From assembly GCF_019443405.1 (NCBI RefSeq), contig NZ_CP080376.1, positions 2,542,001-2,606,000 of the forward strand: a DNA stretch of 64,000 nt, in the 5' to 3' direction. The notes below the pieces were generated by a model that did no database searches, had not been told where the DNA came from, and saw only the letters and a list, made by a program, of their open reading frames with translations. Of the stretch, positions 11,386 to 19,848 are shown piece by piece. The position numbers and the translations under genes are program-made. Numbering within the stretch: the first letter of the stretch is position 1; the number at the start of each line of letters is the position of its first letter. This stretch comes from Brevundimonas sp. PAMC22021. GTDB lineage: Bacteria > Pseudomonadota > Alphaproteobacteria > Caulobacterales > Caulobacteraceae.

Positions 11386-12782
11386 TCATGAGCAAGCCCC
11401 CCTCCAGGACCGTCTCTACCGGCCACAAGATCGAACAGGCGCTTGAGAAGGCGCTGGATCCGCTGGCGTCGGCGCTGAAGCGCGCCACACGCACGTCCGG
11501 CGGAGCCGCCGCAACGCCGGAAGCCGCGCCGGCGGGAAAGCCCGGCCTCAAGGTCTCGCCTTTGGCCGTGCCGTTCCCGGCCATTCCGCCCATCGGAGGC
11601 GTAGAGATCGCGACGACCCGCGCCGGCTTCTACAAGCATGAGCGCGACGATCTGGTGGTGTTCCGCTTCGCCGAGGACACCAACTGCGCCGGCGTCCTGA
11701 CCCGGCACAAGGTGGGGTCGGCCCCGGTGGACTGGTGCCGTCGGCGTCTGGAGGCGGCGGACGGCGGCAAGGGCGTGCGCGCCCTGGTGGTCAACGCGGG
11801 ATGCGCCAACGCCTTTACCGGCAAGCAGGGCGCCGACGCGGCCCGGCGCACGGCCTCCGAGGTCGCCAAGCGGTTCGGCTGTCGCCAGCGCGACGTGATG
11901 CTCGCCTCGACCGGCGTGATCGGCGTGGTGCTGGACGACGGCAAGATAGCCGCGCGGTTGCCGCAGATCACCGCTTCGCTCCACGCCGACAACTGGGCGG
12001 CGGCCGGTCGCGGCATCATGACCACCGACACCTTCCCCAAGGGCGCCTACGCCGAGGCCGAGATCGAGGGGCATACGGTCCGCATCGCCGGGATCGCCAA
12101 GGGCTCGGGCATGATCGCGCCCGACATGGCGACCATGCTGGCCTTTATCGTCACCGACGCCTGCATCGCGCCGCCGGTCCTGAAGGCGCTGCTGGGCTTG
12201 CATGTGCGGACCACCTTCAACTCGGTGACGGTGGACGGCGACACCTCCACCAATGACGCCTGTCTGATGTTCGCCACCGGCGCATCCGGCGCGCCGCGCA
12301 TCGGCCGCGTCGGCGACCGACGGCTGAAGGATTTCTCGGCCGCGCTCGACCGCGTCATGCTGGACCTAGCGCACCAGCTGGTGCGCGACGGCGAGGGCGC
12401 CACCAAGTTCGTGCGGGTCCAGGTGGACGGCGCCGCCTCTCCCGCCTCGGCCCGCAAGCTCGCCAAGTCAATCGCCGACAGCCCTCTGGTCAAAACCGCC
12501 ATCGCCGGCGAGGACGCCAACTGGGGCCGGGTGGTCATGGCGGTCGGGAAAACCGAAGAGCCGGTGGACCGCGACCGTCTCGCCATCCGCTTCGGCCCCC
12601 ACGTCGCGGCGATCGACGGCGCGCCCGCCGCCGACTACGACGAGGCGACCATGAGCGCCTACATGAAGAACGCCGAGATCGACATCAGCGTGGACGTCGG
12701 CTCCGGCCGCGCCTCCGCCACCGTCTGGACCTGCGATCTCACCAAGGGCTACATCGAAATCAACGGCGACTATCGCAGCTGA
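11382..12782 (+). CDS. argJ: Bifunctional glutamate N-acetyltransferase / amino-acid acetyltransferase ArgJ
   Basis: A 466-residue ornithine acetyltransferase that recycles the acetyl group in arginine synthesis. The self-cleavage and nucleophile motif is KGSGMIAPDMAT, with T251 as the new N-terminal nucleophile of the beta chain. The family C-terminus (TCDLTKGYIEINGDYRS) is intact. About 55 extra residues, low in complexity, precede the conserved core. Two start codons lie in ATGATCATG (11382 or 11388). The gene overlaps the isomerase gene upstream and its stop touches the E5-RNase start downstream. Confidence 0.95.
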   Translation: MIMSKPPSRTVSTGHKIEQALEKALDPLASALKRATRTSGGAAATPEAAPAGKPGLKVSPLAVPFPAIPPIGGVEIATTRAGFYKHERDDLVVFRFAEDTNCAGVLTRHKVGSAPVDWCRRRLEAADGGKGVRALVVNAGCANAFTGKQGADAARRTASEVAKRFGCRQRDVMLASTGVIGVVLDDGKIAARLPQITASLHADNWAAAGRGIMTTDTFPKGAYAEAEIEGHTVRIAGIAKGSGMIAPDMATMLAFIVTDACIAPPVLKALLGLHVRTTFNSVTVDGDTSTNDACLMFATGASGAPRIGRVGDRRLKDFSAALDRVMLDLAHQLVRDGEGATKFVRVQVDGAASPASARKLAKSIADSPLVKTAIAGEDANWGRVVMAVGKTEEPVDRDRLAIRFGPHVAAIDGAPAADYDEATMSAYMKNAEIDISVDVGSGRASATVWTCDLTKGYIEINGDYRS

Positions 12783-13006
12783 TGGTCAAGTCGTCCGAGA
12801 AGCTGGCGCGCCAGATGGCGGCCCGCGGCTGGACGATGGCGCAGGTCGAGGAGGCGGTGGAGCGTGGGCTCAGGCACGCCGCCGTCCGTCGCGAGACAAA
12901 CAGCCCGGCCACGCGTTATGTTCATCCACAAACAGGGCGTTCGGTCGTGATTGACGACAGGTCCGGAGAGATCATTCATGTCGGCGGTGACGGCTTCATC
13001 TATTGA
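12782..13006 (+). CDS. Colicin E5-type ribonuclease domain protein (putative anticodon nuclease toxin)
   Basis: A 74-residue free-standing domain. Compared from memory with the colicin E5 RNase domain, K7-L-A-R-Q11-M-A-A-R15-G-W17 aligns with that enzyme's K-I-R-G-Q-M-P-E-R-G-W, including the lysine, glutamine and arginine implicated in catalysis. NSPATRYVHP and VVIDDRSGEI match its NDPAT and VVVNDRTGEV. Colicin E5 cuts the anticodons of queuosine-type tRNAs (Tyr, His, Asn, Asp). The loop between the two blocks is shorter here, so activity is not certain. It starts one base inside the argJ stop and overlaps the next gene by 29 bases. Confidence 0.78.
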   Translation: MVKSSEKLARQMAARGWTMAQVEEAVERGLRHAAVRRETNSPATRYVHPQTGRSVVIDDRSGEIIHVGGDGFIY

Positions 13007-13262
13007 ATGGATCGACATCCACGTTCGTCTTCTCGACGAGGCCGTCGACGTCTGGCGGCCTGTTCCCGCTCGCTCGATCAGCGAGCATGTGTACCGTTTG
13101 GCCAGCACACCCGCGCCGCTTGACGAGACCTGGGCCTTCCGACCCGGTGAGGAGGTCGTGGTCGAGCACCGGCTGACGGACGGACGGGACGTCATGGTCG
13201 CTGTGGCCCGCGCCGTGGACGTGGACGAGCGGTCCCGCTCCTGGCTCAGGAAGGCGGGGTGA
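12978..13262 (+). CDS. Small acidic protein, possible antitoxin of the E5-like RNase
   Basis: A 94-residue protein. The ATG at 12978 has GGAG ten bases before it and lies inside the RNase gene, giving a 29-base overlap that implies coupled expression. The core (HVRLLDEAVDVWRPVPARSI, then LDETWAFRPGEEVVVEHRL) resembles a widespread family of about 80-residue uncharacterised proteins. It has no DNA-binding motif and no similarity that I can see to the colicin E5 immunity protein. The antitoxin role is inferred from position and size only. Its stop overlaps the mutT GTG start. Confidence 0.6.
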   Translation: MSAVTASSIEWIDIHVRLLDEAVDVWRPVPARSISEHVYRLASTPAPLDETWAFRPGEEVVVEHRLTDGRDVMVAVARAVDVDERSRSWLRKAG

Positions 13263-13669
13263 CCGCGCCGTTGAAGACTGTCTTCGTCGTCGCCGTCGCC
13301 CTGATCGACCCCGACGGACGGGTGCTGATCGCGCAACGGCCCGAGGGCAAGCCGTTGGCCGGCCTTTGGGAGTTTCCTGGCGGCAAGGTCGAGGCGGGCG
13401 AGCGGCCGGAACAGGCTCTGATCCGTGAGCTGAAGGAAGAGCTCGGCATCGACGTCAATGAAGCGTGTCTCGCGCCGTTCGTTTTCGCCAGCCACGCTTA
13501 CGATTCGTTTCACCTGTTCATGCCATTGTACCTGTGCCGGCGCTGGTCCGGCGTGGTCGTCGCGCGCGAGCACGCCGGCCTGGCCTGGGTGAAGCCGAAC
13601 CGATTGTCGGACTATCCCATGCCTCCGGCCGACGAACCCCTGGTCGCCTGGCTGCGCGACTTGCTCTGA
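13259..13669 (+). CDS. mutT: 8-oxo-dGTP diphosphatase MutT (Nudix)
   Basis: A 136-residue Nudix hydrolase. The complete Nudix box G-x5-E-x7-R-E-L-K-E-E-L-G-I runs from residue 42 to 64. The preceding LAGLWEFPGG and the following LFMPLYLCRRW fit MutT, which removes oxidised guanine nucleotides and prevents A:T to C:G mutations. The start is GTG, overlapping the previous stop (GTGA). In Caulobacterales mutT commonly follows argJ; here two extra small genes lie between them. Confidence 0.88.
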   Translation: MTAPLKTVFVVAVALIDPDGRVLIAQRPEGKPLAGLWEFPGGKVEAGERPEQALIRELKEELGIDVNEACLAPFVFASHAYDSFHLFMPLYLCRRWSGVVVAREHAGLAWVKPNRLSDYPMPPADEPLVAWLRDLL

Positions 13670-13693
13670 CGTTTCGCCATAAGGAGGGCGGCC

Positions 13694-13870
13694 ATGCGAC
13701 GACCATCGCTTTCCATCCTCAGACGGCTGACGCGCGACCGGAAGGGCGCCACGGCCATGGAGTACGGCCTGATCGTCGCTCTGATCTCCATCGCCATCGT
13801 GGCCGCTCTCGGCGGGATCGGCTCCAAGATCGGCGCCGCACTGATCCGGCTCGCGGAGGCCCTCGGCTAG
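13694..13870 (+). CDS. Flp/Fap-type pilin subunit
   Basis: A 58-residue type IVb pilin precursor. A basic 18-residue leader ends in KG18, followed by A-T-A-M-E23-Y24 and a hydrophobic helix (GLIVALISIAIVAAL). The glutamate at mature position 5 and the adjacent tyrosine are the Flp signature for prepilin peptidase. A strong AAGGAGGG site lies 5 bases before the ATG. No tad assembly genes adjoin it; TadE/TadG-like genes lie 30 kb away, so it may be an extra pilin or a competence-type one. Confidence 0.88.
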   Translation: MRRPSLSILRRLTRDRKGATAMEYGLIVALISIAIVAALGGIGSKIGAALIRLAEALG

Positions 13871-13875
13871 TCGGG

Positions 13876-14769
13876 CTACTCGCCCGTTTGTTCCTTGACG
13901 CCCAGCGCGTCCGCCAGCCGCATCTTCGCCGAGCCGCGCGGCAGCGGCTTTTGCTGGCTCTCATGCGGCGCCCAGCCGGCCAGATGGATGATCTCGAAGC
14001 TGGCCGGGATGCGCCCGTCCGCCTCGCCATGACGCTCGGCGTAGAGCGCCGCCGCGCGTGCGATCACGCCTCGGCTTAACGGTCGAACGGCTCCGGCCAG
14101 CCCGTTGGTCTCGCCCATCGCCCGCAGGTCGCGGATCAGGGCGAACACATCCGGATAGCGGACGGTGAAACGGTCCACGTCCGAGACCGGCAGGGCGAAC
14201 CCGGCCCGCTGCAGCAGCGCCGCGCCGTCATAGGCGTCGGCGAATGGCGAGACCCGCGCCTGCGCCCCGCCGCGCTCGGCCAGTTCAGCCTCGGTCAGCA
14301 CGGCGCGCAGTTCCTTCAGCGTGCCGGCCCCGAACAGCGCGCCGATGAACAGGCCGTCGGGCTGCAAGGCGCGCCGGATCTGCGCCAGCGCCCCGGGCAG
14401 ATCGTTGGCCCAGTGCAGCGTCAGAAGCGACACGATCAGGTTTGCGGACGCGTCCGCGATCGGCAGGGCTTCGGCCCCTGGCGCCGCGCGCTGGCGCAAG
14501 CTCGCCGGCCTAGCAACGGGTCCCACGCGGTCCGAGGCGTCGCTTGTGCGAACCGCCGCTTCGAACACGCCTGCGTGCGCCGACAGGTCGACGGCGACGG
14601 GGAAATCCCGCAGGATCGCCTCCAGGCTGCCGGCCGCGTTCTCGGCCGCTCTTTGGTGCAGGAAGTCGGCCTGGGCAAAGGTCGAGGCCGCTCGGCGCAG
14701 GCGGGCTTCGCGTCTTGCGGGATCAAAGATGCGGGGCGGTCCGGACGGGTCTGGGGGGGAAGGCGTCAT
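13876..14769 (-). CDS. BioC/NDUFAF5-like SAM methyltransferase family protein
   Basis: A 297-residue protein with the layout of the BioC/NDUFAF5 class: FDPARREARLRRAA at the N-terminus, then LIVSLLTLHWANDLPGALAQIRRALQPDGLFIGALFG in the fold's second half. The usual SAM-binding motif I (D-x-G-x-G-x-G) is replaced by VDLSAHAGVF, so cofactor binding may be altered or lost. The NDUFAF5 group modifies a complex I subunit; the role here is inferred. The ATG overlaps, on the opposite strand, the ATG of comF (shared CATG at 14767-14770). Confidence 0.7.
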   Translation of the reverse strand: MTPSPPDPSGPPRIFDPARREARLRRAASTFAQADFLHQRAAENAAGSLEAILRDFPVAVDLSAHAGVFEAAVRTSDASDRVGPVARPASLRQRAAPGAEALPIADASANLIVSLLTLHWANDLPGALAQIRRALQPDGLFIGALFGAGTLKELRAVLTEAELAERGGAQARVSPFADAYDGAALLQRAGFALPVSDVDRFTVRYPDVFALIRDLRAMGETNGLAGAVRPLSRGVIARAAALYAERHGEADGRIPASFEIIHLAGWAPHESQQKPLPRGSAKMRLADALGVKEQTGE

Positions 14770-15562
14770 GCACGACCAAGATGGAGGCTGGCGGGGCGCG
14801 TGCAAAGCCGCCTCCCTGCATTTGCGCGAGGCCGGTCGCGGACTGGCCGACCTGATCCTGCCGCCGGTCGCCCACGACAGCCGCGAGGCCAGCGCCTCGG
14901 CCGGCCTGCCGCCCGACGCCTGGAGCCGCATCGTCTTTCTGGAGGCGCCGGTGTGCGACGGCTGCGGCGCGGCGTTCGAGTTCGACGGCGGCGTCTTCGC
15001 CTCCGACCGGTGCGCCGCCTGCATCGCCCAGCCCTACGCCTTTGCGCGGGCGCGGGCGGCCTGCGTCTACGACGAGGCGTCACGCGGGCCGATCCTGCGC
15101 TTCAAACATGGCGACCAGCAGCAGTTCGGCCCACTGTTCGCCCGGTGGATAGGCCGCTCTGCCGCCGATCTGCTGATCGAAGCGGATGCAATCGCGCCCG
15201 TGCCGCTGCACCCCTTTCGCCTCCTGTCACGCCGCTTCAACCAGGCGGCCGAGATCGCCCGGCCGCTCGCCCGGCATGCCCGCCTCGACTATCTGCCCGA
15301 CGCCCTGGTTCGTACGACGCACACCACCAGCCAGGGCGGCAAGAGCGCCCGCGGCCGCCGGCTGAACGTCAAGAAGGCCTTTGTCGTCACGGAAATTGGC
15401 CGCAGACGGATCAAGGGGCGGCGCATCCTTCTGGTGGACGACGTGTTGACCACGGGCGCGACGGCCGAGGCCTGCGCTCGCGCCCTGATCGACGCCGGGG
15501 CGAGGGCGGTGGACCTGGCGGTCGTCGCCCGGGTGCGAACCGCCCGGCAACTGACTATCTAG
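14768..15562 (+). CDS. comF: ComF family phosphoribosyltransferase-like protein
   Basis: A 264-residue protein. A four-cysteine zinc module (C63, C66, C82, C85) precedes a phosphoribosyltransferase fold with the PRPP loop ILLVDDVLTTGATAEACA. ComF proteins take part in DNA uptake in competent bacteria, but in alphaproteobacteria the role is untested. The ATG at 14768 has GGGGGGAAGG upstream; the open frame back to 14321 is shadow of the methyltransferase gene. It heads a comF-grxC-nitrilase-DUF1178-GNAT cluster. Confidence 0.85.
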   Translation: MHDQDGGWRGACKAASLHLREAGRGLADLILPPVAHDSREASASAGLPPDAWSRIVFLEAPVCDGCGAAFEFDGGVFASDRCAACIAQPYAFARARAACVYDEASRGPILRFKHGDQQQFGPLFARWIGRSAADLLIEADAIAPVPLHPFRLLSRRFNQAAEIARPLARHARLDYLPDALVRTTHTTSQGGKSARGRRLNVKKAFVVTEIGRRRIKGRRILLVDDVLTTGATAEACARALIDAGARAVDLAVVARVRTARQLTI

Positions 15563-15588
15563 GCGCCATCAACTTCAGGAGTTCTCCC

Positions 15589-15846
15589 TTGGCCGACATC
15601 GTCATCTACACCAAGCCCGGCTGCCCCTACTGCTCGCGCGCCAAGGCGCTGCTGGAGCGCAAGGGCGCGGACTACCAGGAGATCGTCGCCTCGAACGATC
15701 CGGCGCTGAAGGCCGAGATGGTGGAGAAGTCGGGCGGCAAGGCCACCTTCCCGCAGATCTTCATCGACGGACAGCACGTCGGCGGCTGCGACGACATCCA
15801 CGCCCTGGACGCGCGCGGCGGTCTGGATCCCCTGCTCGCCGCCTGA
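15589..15846 (+). CDS. grxC: Glutaredoxin 3
   Basis: An 85-residue monothiol/dithiol reductase. The active site C12-P-Y-C15 lies in YTKPGCPYCSRAKALL, and TFPQIFIDGQHVGGCDD carries the cis-proline and glutathione-binding loop. It reduces protein and glutathione disulfides using glutathione. The start is TTG at 15589, placed 7 bases after AGGAG; no ATG is available before the first beta strand. The comF-grxC pair is a common alphaproteobacterial arrangement. Confidence 0.93.
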   Translation: MADIVIYTKPGCPYCSRAKALLERKGADYQEIVASNDPALKAEMVEKSGGKATFPQIFIDGQHVGGCDDIHALDARGGLDPLLAA

Positions 15847-15854
15847 GCCCGAGG

Positions 15855-16694
15855 ATGGACGGCGGCCTCGACATCGCGCTGATCCAGACGCGCACGCCGG
15901 CGACGGCGGAGGCGGCGTTGGCGCATGTCGAGCCGCTGATCCGGCAGGCGGCGGCGCAAGGCGCGCGCTTCATTCTGACGCCGGAAGGGACCAACCTTCT
16001 GGAGCAGCGCCGAGACCATCGCCTGGCCGTTCTGGCCGGTGAGGACGAAGACGTGGCCGTGATCAGCCTGCGGCGACTGGCGGCGGAACTCGGCGTCTGG
16101 TTGCTGATCGGCTCGGCCATCGTCAGGTCAGAGCGATCGGGCGACGATCGCGCCGCCAACCGCTCGCTGCTGATCGATCCGAACGGCGGCGTCGCGGCGC
16201 GCTACGACAAGCTGCATGTGTTCGACGTCGATCTGCCGAACGGCGAAACCTATCGTGAGAGCGCGGGCGTCCGCCCGGGCGACGGCGCGGCGGTGGCGGA
16301 GACGCCCTGGGGCCGGCTGGGCCTCAGCGTCTGCTACGACATCCGCTTTCCGCACCTGTACCGACAGCTTGCCAAGGCCGGCGCGCGCATGATCGCCGTG
16401 CCCGCCGCCTTCACCGCACCGACGGGCGAGGCGCACTGGGAGGTGCTGTTGCGCGCCCGGGCCATCGAGACGGGAGCCTTTATCCTGGCCCCGGCGCAGG
16501 GCGGTCTGCACGAGGACTGCCGCCGCACCTGGGGCCGCTCGACCGTGGTGTCGCCCTGGGGCGAGGTTCTGGCGCGCGCAGATCACGACGAGCCTTGCAT
16601 CGTGACGGCAAAGCTGGACATGGAGGCGGTGGAAAAGGCTCGACAAGCCATCCCGTCCCTGCTCCACGACCGCGAGTTCGCTCCCGCCCGATGA
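15855..16694 (+). CDS. Carbon-nitrogen hydrolase (Nit1/omega-amidase-type)
   Basis: A 279-residue nitrilase-superfamily amidase. The catalytic triad is visible as E44 (LTPEGTNLL), K119 (ARYDKLHVFD) and C160 (LSVCYDIRFPHLYR). The sequence is closest to the Nit1 group, which hydrolyses deaminated glutathione and related alpha-keto amides. That role fits its position next to glutaredoxin but is inferred. It starts 8 bases after grxC and overlaps the DUF1178 gene by 4 bases. Confidence 0.88.
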   Translation: MDGGLDIALIQTRTPATAEAALAHVEPLIRQAAAQGARFILTPEGTNLLEQRRDHRLAVLAGEDEDVAVISLRRLAAELGVWLLIGSAIVRSERSGDDRAANRSLLIDPNGGVAARYDKLHVFDVDLPNGETYRESAGVRPGDGAAVAETPWGRLGLSVCYDIRFPHLYRQLAKAGARMIAVPAAFTAPTGEAHWEVLLRARAIETGAFILAPAQGGLHEDCRRTWGRSTVVSPWGEVLARADHDEPCIVTAKLDMEAVEKARQAIPSLLHDREFAPAR

Positions 16695-17125
16695 TCCGCT
16701 ACGCCCTCCGCTGCGATCAGGCCCATGGCTTCGAGGCCTGGTTCGGCTCCTCTTCCGACTATGACGACCAGGCCGCACGCGGACTGGTCGAATGCCCGTT
16801 CTGCGGCTCGCATGCGGTGGAGAAGGCGATCATGTCCCCCGCCGTTGGTGGGACGCGCACATCGGCCGACGCGCCTGACGTCGCTCGCAAGATGCAGACG
16901 ATGATGATGGAGGCCGCGCGCGAGGTCCGCGCCCATGTCGAGGCCAACTTCGACTACGTCGGCGACCGCTTCGCCTGCGAGGCCCGCGACATTCACGAAG
17001 GTCGTTCCGAGAAGCGCGATATCTACGGCGAGGCGACGCCTGTCGAGGTCAAAAAGCTGAAGGAAGACGGCGTGCCCGTCTCCGCCCTCCCCGCGCCGCC
17101 GCCCGAACCTGAGAAGCTGAATTGA
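16691..17125 (+). CDS. DUF1178 family protein
   Basis: A 144-residue uncharacterised protein. A rubredoxin-like start, MIRYALRCDQAHGFEAWF, is followed by VECPFCGS, giving one CxxC pair and a single earlier cysteine. The rest includes a conserved YVGDRFACEARDIHEG segment and a proline-rich end. The family is widespread in alphaproteobacteria next to nitrilase and grxC genes; its function is unknown to me. The ATG overlaps the nitrilase stop (ATGA). Confidence 0.88.
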   Translation: MIRYALRCDQAHGFEAWFGSSSDYDDQAARGLVECPFCGSHAVEKAIMSPAVGGTRTSADAPDVARKMQTMMMEAAREVRAHVEANFDYVGDRFACEARDIHEGRSEKRDIYGEATPVEVKKLKEDGVPVSALPAPPPEPEKLN

Positions 17126-17622
17126 CCGACCTGATTTGGCGGCCAATGCGGTTGGCGGATGTCGACGCCGTGGTCGAGATCGCTCGCCTGTCCTTTCCCG
17201 ACCACCCGGAAGACCGCTTCTGTTTCGAGAACCGCCTAGGGCTCTATCCGGAGGGCGGCTTTGTTCTGGCGGCGGGCGACGGCAAGGCGTGCGGCTACCT
17301 GATCGCCTATCCCTGGCGGGCGGACGCCGCACCCCCGCTGAACAGCTGTTTCGAACGCCTGCCGGACGACGCCGCCCTGATCTATCTGCACGACCTCGCC
17401 ATCCACCCGGAGGCGCGCGGCGGCGGGACGACGGCGGCGATCATCGAACGCCTGGCGGATCAGGCCCGTGCGGACGCCTGGCCTGCGCTGGCCCTGGTCG
17501 CCGTTAACGCCGCCGCCCCTTTCTGGATGCGTCACGGCTTCGAGCCGCGCGATCCGCCGGGCATGGCCGAGAAGCTGGCGACCTACGGTCCGGACGCCCG
17601 CTACATGGTTCGCCTGCTCTAA
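17122..17622 (+). CDS. GNAT family N-acetyltransferase
   Basis: A 166-residue acetyltransferase. The acetyl-CoA loop is LHDLAIHPEARGGGTTAAIIERL, and the final block NAAAPFWMRHGFEPRD is the standard GNAT motif B region. The substrate is unknown. The start is TTG, overlapping the DUF1178 stop by 4 bases (TTGA), and translation is probably coupled. It is the last gene of the comF cluster and converges on ubiG with a 4-base gap. Confidence 0.83.
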   Translation: MTDLIWRPMRLADVDAVVEIARLSFPDHPEDRFCFENRLGLYPEGGFVLAAGDGKACGYLIAYPWRADAAPPLNSCFERLPDDAALIYLHDLAIHPEARGGGTTAAIIERLADQARADAWPALALVAVNAAAPFWMRHGFEPRDPPGMAEKLATYGPDARYMVRLL

Positions 17623-17626
17623 ACCG

Positions 17627-18442
17627 CTAGTCGCGCAGCGCGACCATCATATAGTTGACGGCCGCGTCGTCCGTCTCGCTCCAGCGATCCGACAGCGGAT
17701 CGTAGGCCAGGCCATAGGGGCCATGCACCGACAGCGGCTCGCCCGACAGCATCAGTCGCATCTCGTCCGGCTGAAGGAACTGGCGCCAGTCGTGGGTGCC
17801 GGCCGGCACCCAGCGCAGCACATACTCGGCCGCCACCTTGCCCAGCAGCAGCGAGCGCAGCGTGCGGTTCAGCGTCATCACCATCAGCATGCCGCCGGGC
17901 TTCACCAGGCGGGCGCAGGTTCGGATGAAAGCCTCCGGATCGGCGACGTGCTCGATCACCTCCATGGCCAGCACCACATCGAAGGGGCCGGCGCCGTCCG
18001 CTTCCATCTGCTCCACCGTCGCCGCGCGATAGCGGATGTCGAGACCGACCTGGATCGCATGCGCGCGCGCCGTGCCGATGTTCTCGGACGAGGCGTCTAT
18101 GGCGGTGACTTCGAAGCCCATCCGCCGCATCGGCTCGGCCAAGAGGCCGCCGCCGCAGCCGATATCGATCAGGCTCAATCCCCCGAAGGGCGAGCGCGCC
18201 TTGGGATCACGCCCGAACCGCGTCGCCGCATGATCCCGGATCAGCTTCAGCCGCGCGGGATTGAACCGGTGCAGCGGCGCGAATGGCCCGCGCGCATCCC
18301 ACCATTCGGCGGCTTGCGCGGAGAAGCGCGCCACATCGGCCGGGTCGATCGAGGCGCCGGAGGCGATCTCCTCGCCGCTTGCAGAAAAACCCTCTTGCGG
18401 GCGGGGTAGGCGAGGCGTGGCTGTGCCGTTAGAAGCGCTCAT
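17627..18442 (-). CDS. ubiG: Bifunctional ubiquinone biosynthesis O-methyltransferase UbiG
   Basis: A 271-residue class I SAM methyltransferase that does both O-methylations in ubiquinone synthesis. SAM motif I is [14 protein letters not shown]. The family signatures [22 protein letters not shown] and [14 protein letters not shown] are present. The ATG at 18442 begins MSASNGTA; a longer frame to 18532 overlaps the lysC leader. It is divergent from lysC with a 68-base gap that must hold both promoters. Confidence 0.95.
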   Translation of the reverse strand: MSASNGTATPRLPRPQEGFSASGEEIASGASIDPADVARFSAQAAEWWDARGPFAPLHRFNPARLKLIRDHAATRFGRDPKARSPFGGLSLIDIGCGGGLLAEPMRRMGFEVTAIDASSENIGTARAHAIQVGLDIRYRAATVEQMEADGAGPFDVVLAMEVIEHVADPEAFIRTCARLVKPGGMLMVMTLNRTLRSLLLGKVAAEYVLRWVPAGTHDWRQFLQPDEMRLMLSGEPLSVHGPYGLAYDPLSDRWSETDDAAVNYMMVALRD

Positions 18443-18510
18443 GGACGGGAGGGATGGACCCTCGCGCCCGCTCACGCAAGACAGCCAGCACCAAGGGGCG
18501 ACACGCGACG

Positions 18511-19800
18511 ATGACGCGGCCGGACAGTTCACCGCAGACGACTTCGCGACTGGTGATGAAGTTCGGCGGCACCTCCATGGGCGACCTGGAGCGCATCCGC
18601 AGGGCCGCCCGGATCGTCGCGGCGGAGGCCGCTTCCGGCAAGAAGGTGGCCGTGGTCGTCTCGGCCATGGCCGGCAAGACCAACGAGTTGGTGGCCTGGA
18701 CCGACGGCGCGGGACCGTCGGCCGTCGATGGCGTCCTGCCGGACGATGAATACGACGTGGTGGTCGCCTCGGGCGAACAGGTCACCTCGGGGCTTCTGGC
18801 GCTGACGCTGCGCAACATGGGGCTGAACGCCCGGTCGTGGATGGGGTGGCAGGTGCCGATCCTGACCGACGAGGCGCACGGCCGCGCGCGCATCGTCGAC
18901 ATCCCCGGCGAGGCGCTGGGCGCCGCGCTGGACGGCGGCGAAATCGCGGTGGTGCCGGGCTTCCAGGGCGTGACGCCGGGCGGGCGGATCACCACCCTGG
19001 GACGCGGCGGCTCGGACACCTCGGCGGTGGCGGTGGCGGCGGCGCTGGAATGTCCCTGCGACATCTACACTGACGTGGACGGCGTCTACACCACCGACCC
19101 CCGCATCGAGAGCCGCGCCCGGCGCCTGAACAAGGTCTCCTACGAGGAGATGCTGGAAATGGCGTCGCTGGGAGCCAAGGTGCTGCAGACCCGCTCGGTC
19201 GAACTGGCGATGGCCAAGCAGGTGCCGGTGCGGGTGCTGTCCAGCTTTATCGAACCCGATGCGGACGGCGTCATGCCGGACAAGGGCGGGACCCTGATCT
19301 GCGACGAGGAGGAAATCGTGGAAAAGCGCATCGTGTCCGGCGTGACCATGAGCCGCGACGAGGCTCGGATCACCTTGCTGGGCCTGTCCGACCGGGTAGA
19401 CGCCCCGGCCGATGTCTTCACCCGCCTGGCCGAGGCCAACGTCAACGTCGACATGATCGTGCAAAGTCAGGCGCGCACGGCGGGAACGGTGAACCTGACC
19501 TTCACCACCGGCCGCCGCGACGCGGTGCGGGCGGCCGAGCTGATGCGCGCGGCGAAGGAGCAGCTGTCGTTTGAGGAAATCCGCGTCGACGAGGACGTGG
19601 CCAAGGTTTCGGTCGTCGGCGTCGGCATGCGCAGCCACGCGGGCGTGGCCCAGACCATGTTCAAGGCGCTGGCCGACAAGGGCGTCAAGTTCCAGGCCAT
19701 CTCGACTTCCGAGATCAAGATCAGCGTCCTGATCGACGCCGCCTATGCGGAACTGGCGGTGCGCGCACTACATTCGGCCTACGGCCTGGAAGCGGTCTAG
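18511..19800 (+). CDS. lysC: Aspartate kinase
   Basis: A 429-residue enzyme that phosphorylates aspartate, the first step to lysine, threonine, methionine and diaminopimelate. KFGGTS lies at residues 17-22 and [11 protein letters not shown] near 170. Two ACT domains form the C-terminal third ([15 protein letters not shown] and [19 protein letters not shown]), giving feedback control by lysine or threonine. The ATG at 18511 is chosen; a longer frame starts at 18454. No lysine riboswitch is visible in the short leader. Confidence 0.96.
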   Translation: MTRPDSSPQTTSRLVMKFGGTSMGDLERIRRAARIVAAEAASGKKVAVVVSAMAGKTNELVAWTDGAGPSAVDGVLPDDEYDVVVASGEQVTSGLLALTLRNMGLNARSWMGWQVPILTDEAHGRARIVDIPGEALGAALDGGEIAVVPGFQGVTPGGRITTLGRGGSDTSAVAVAAALECPCDIYTDVDGVYTTDPRIESRARRLNKVSYEEMLEMASLGAKVLQTRSVELAMAKQVPVRVLSSFIEPDADGVMPDKGGTLICDEEEIVEKRIVSGVTMSRDEARITLLGLSDRVDAPADVFTRLAEANVNVDMIVQSQARTAGTVNLTFTTGRRDAVRAAELMRAAKEQLSFEEIRVDEDVAKVSVVGVGMRSHAGVAQTMFKALADKGVKFQAISTSEIKISVLIDAAYAELAVRALHSAYGLEAV

Positions 19801-19848
19801 GAAGCAACGGAAACGGCGCGTCTCTTGCGCTGAGGAACAGGAGCCAGG

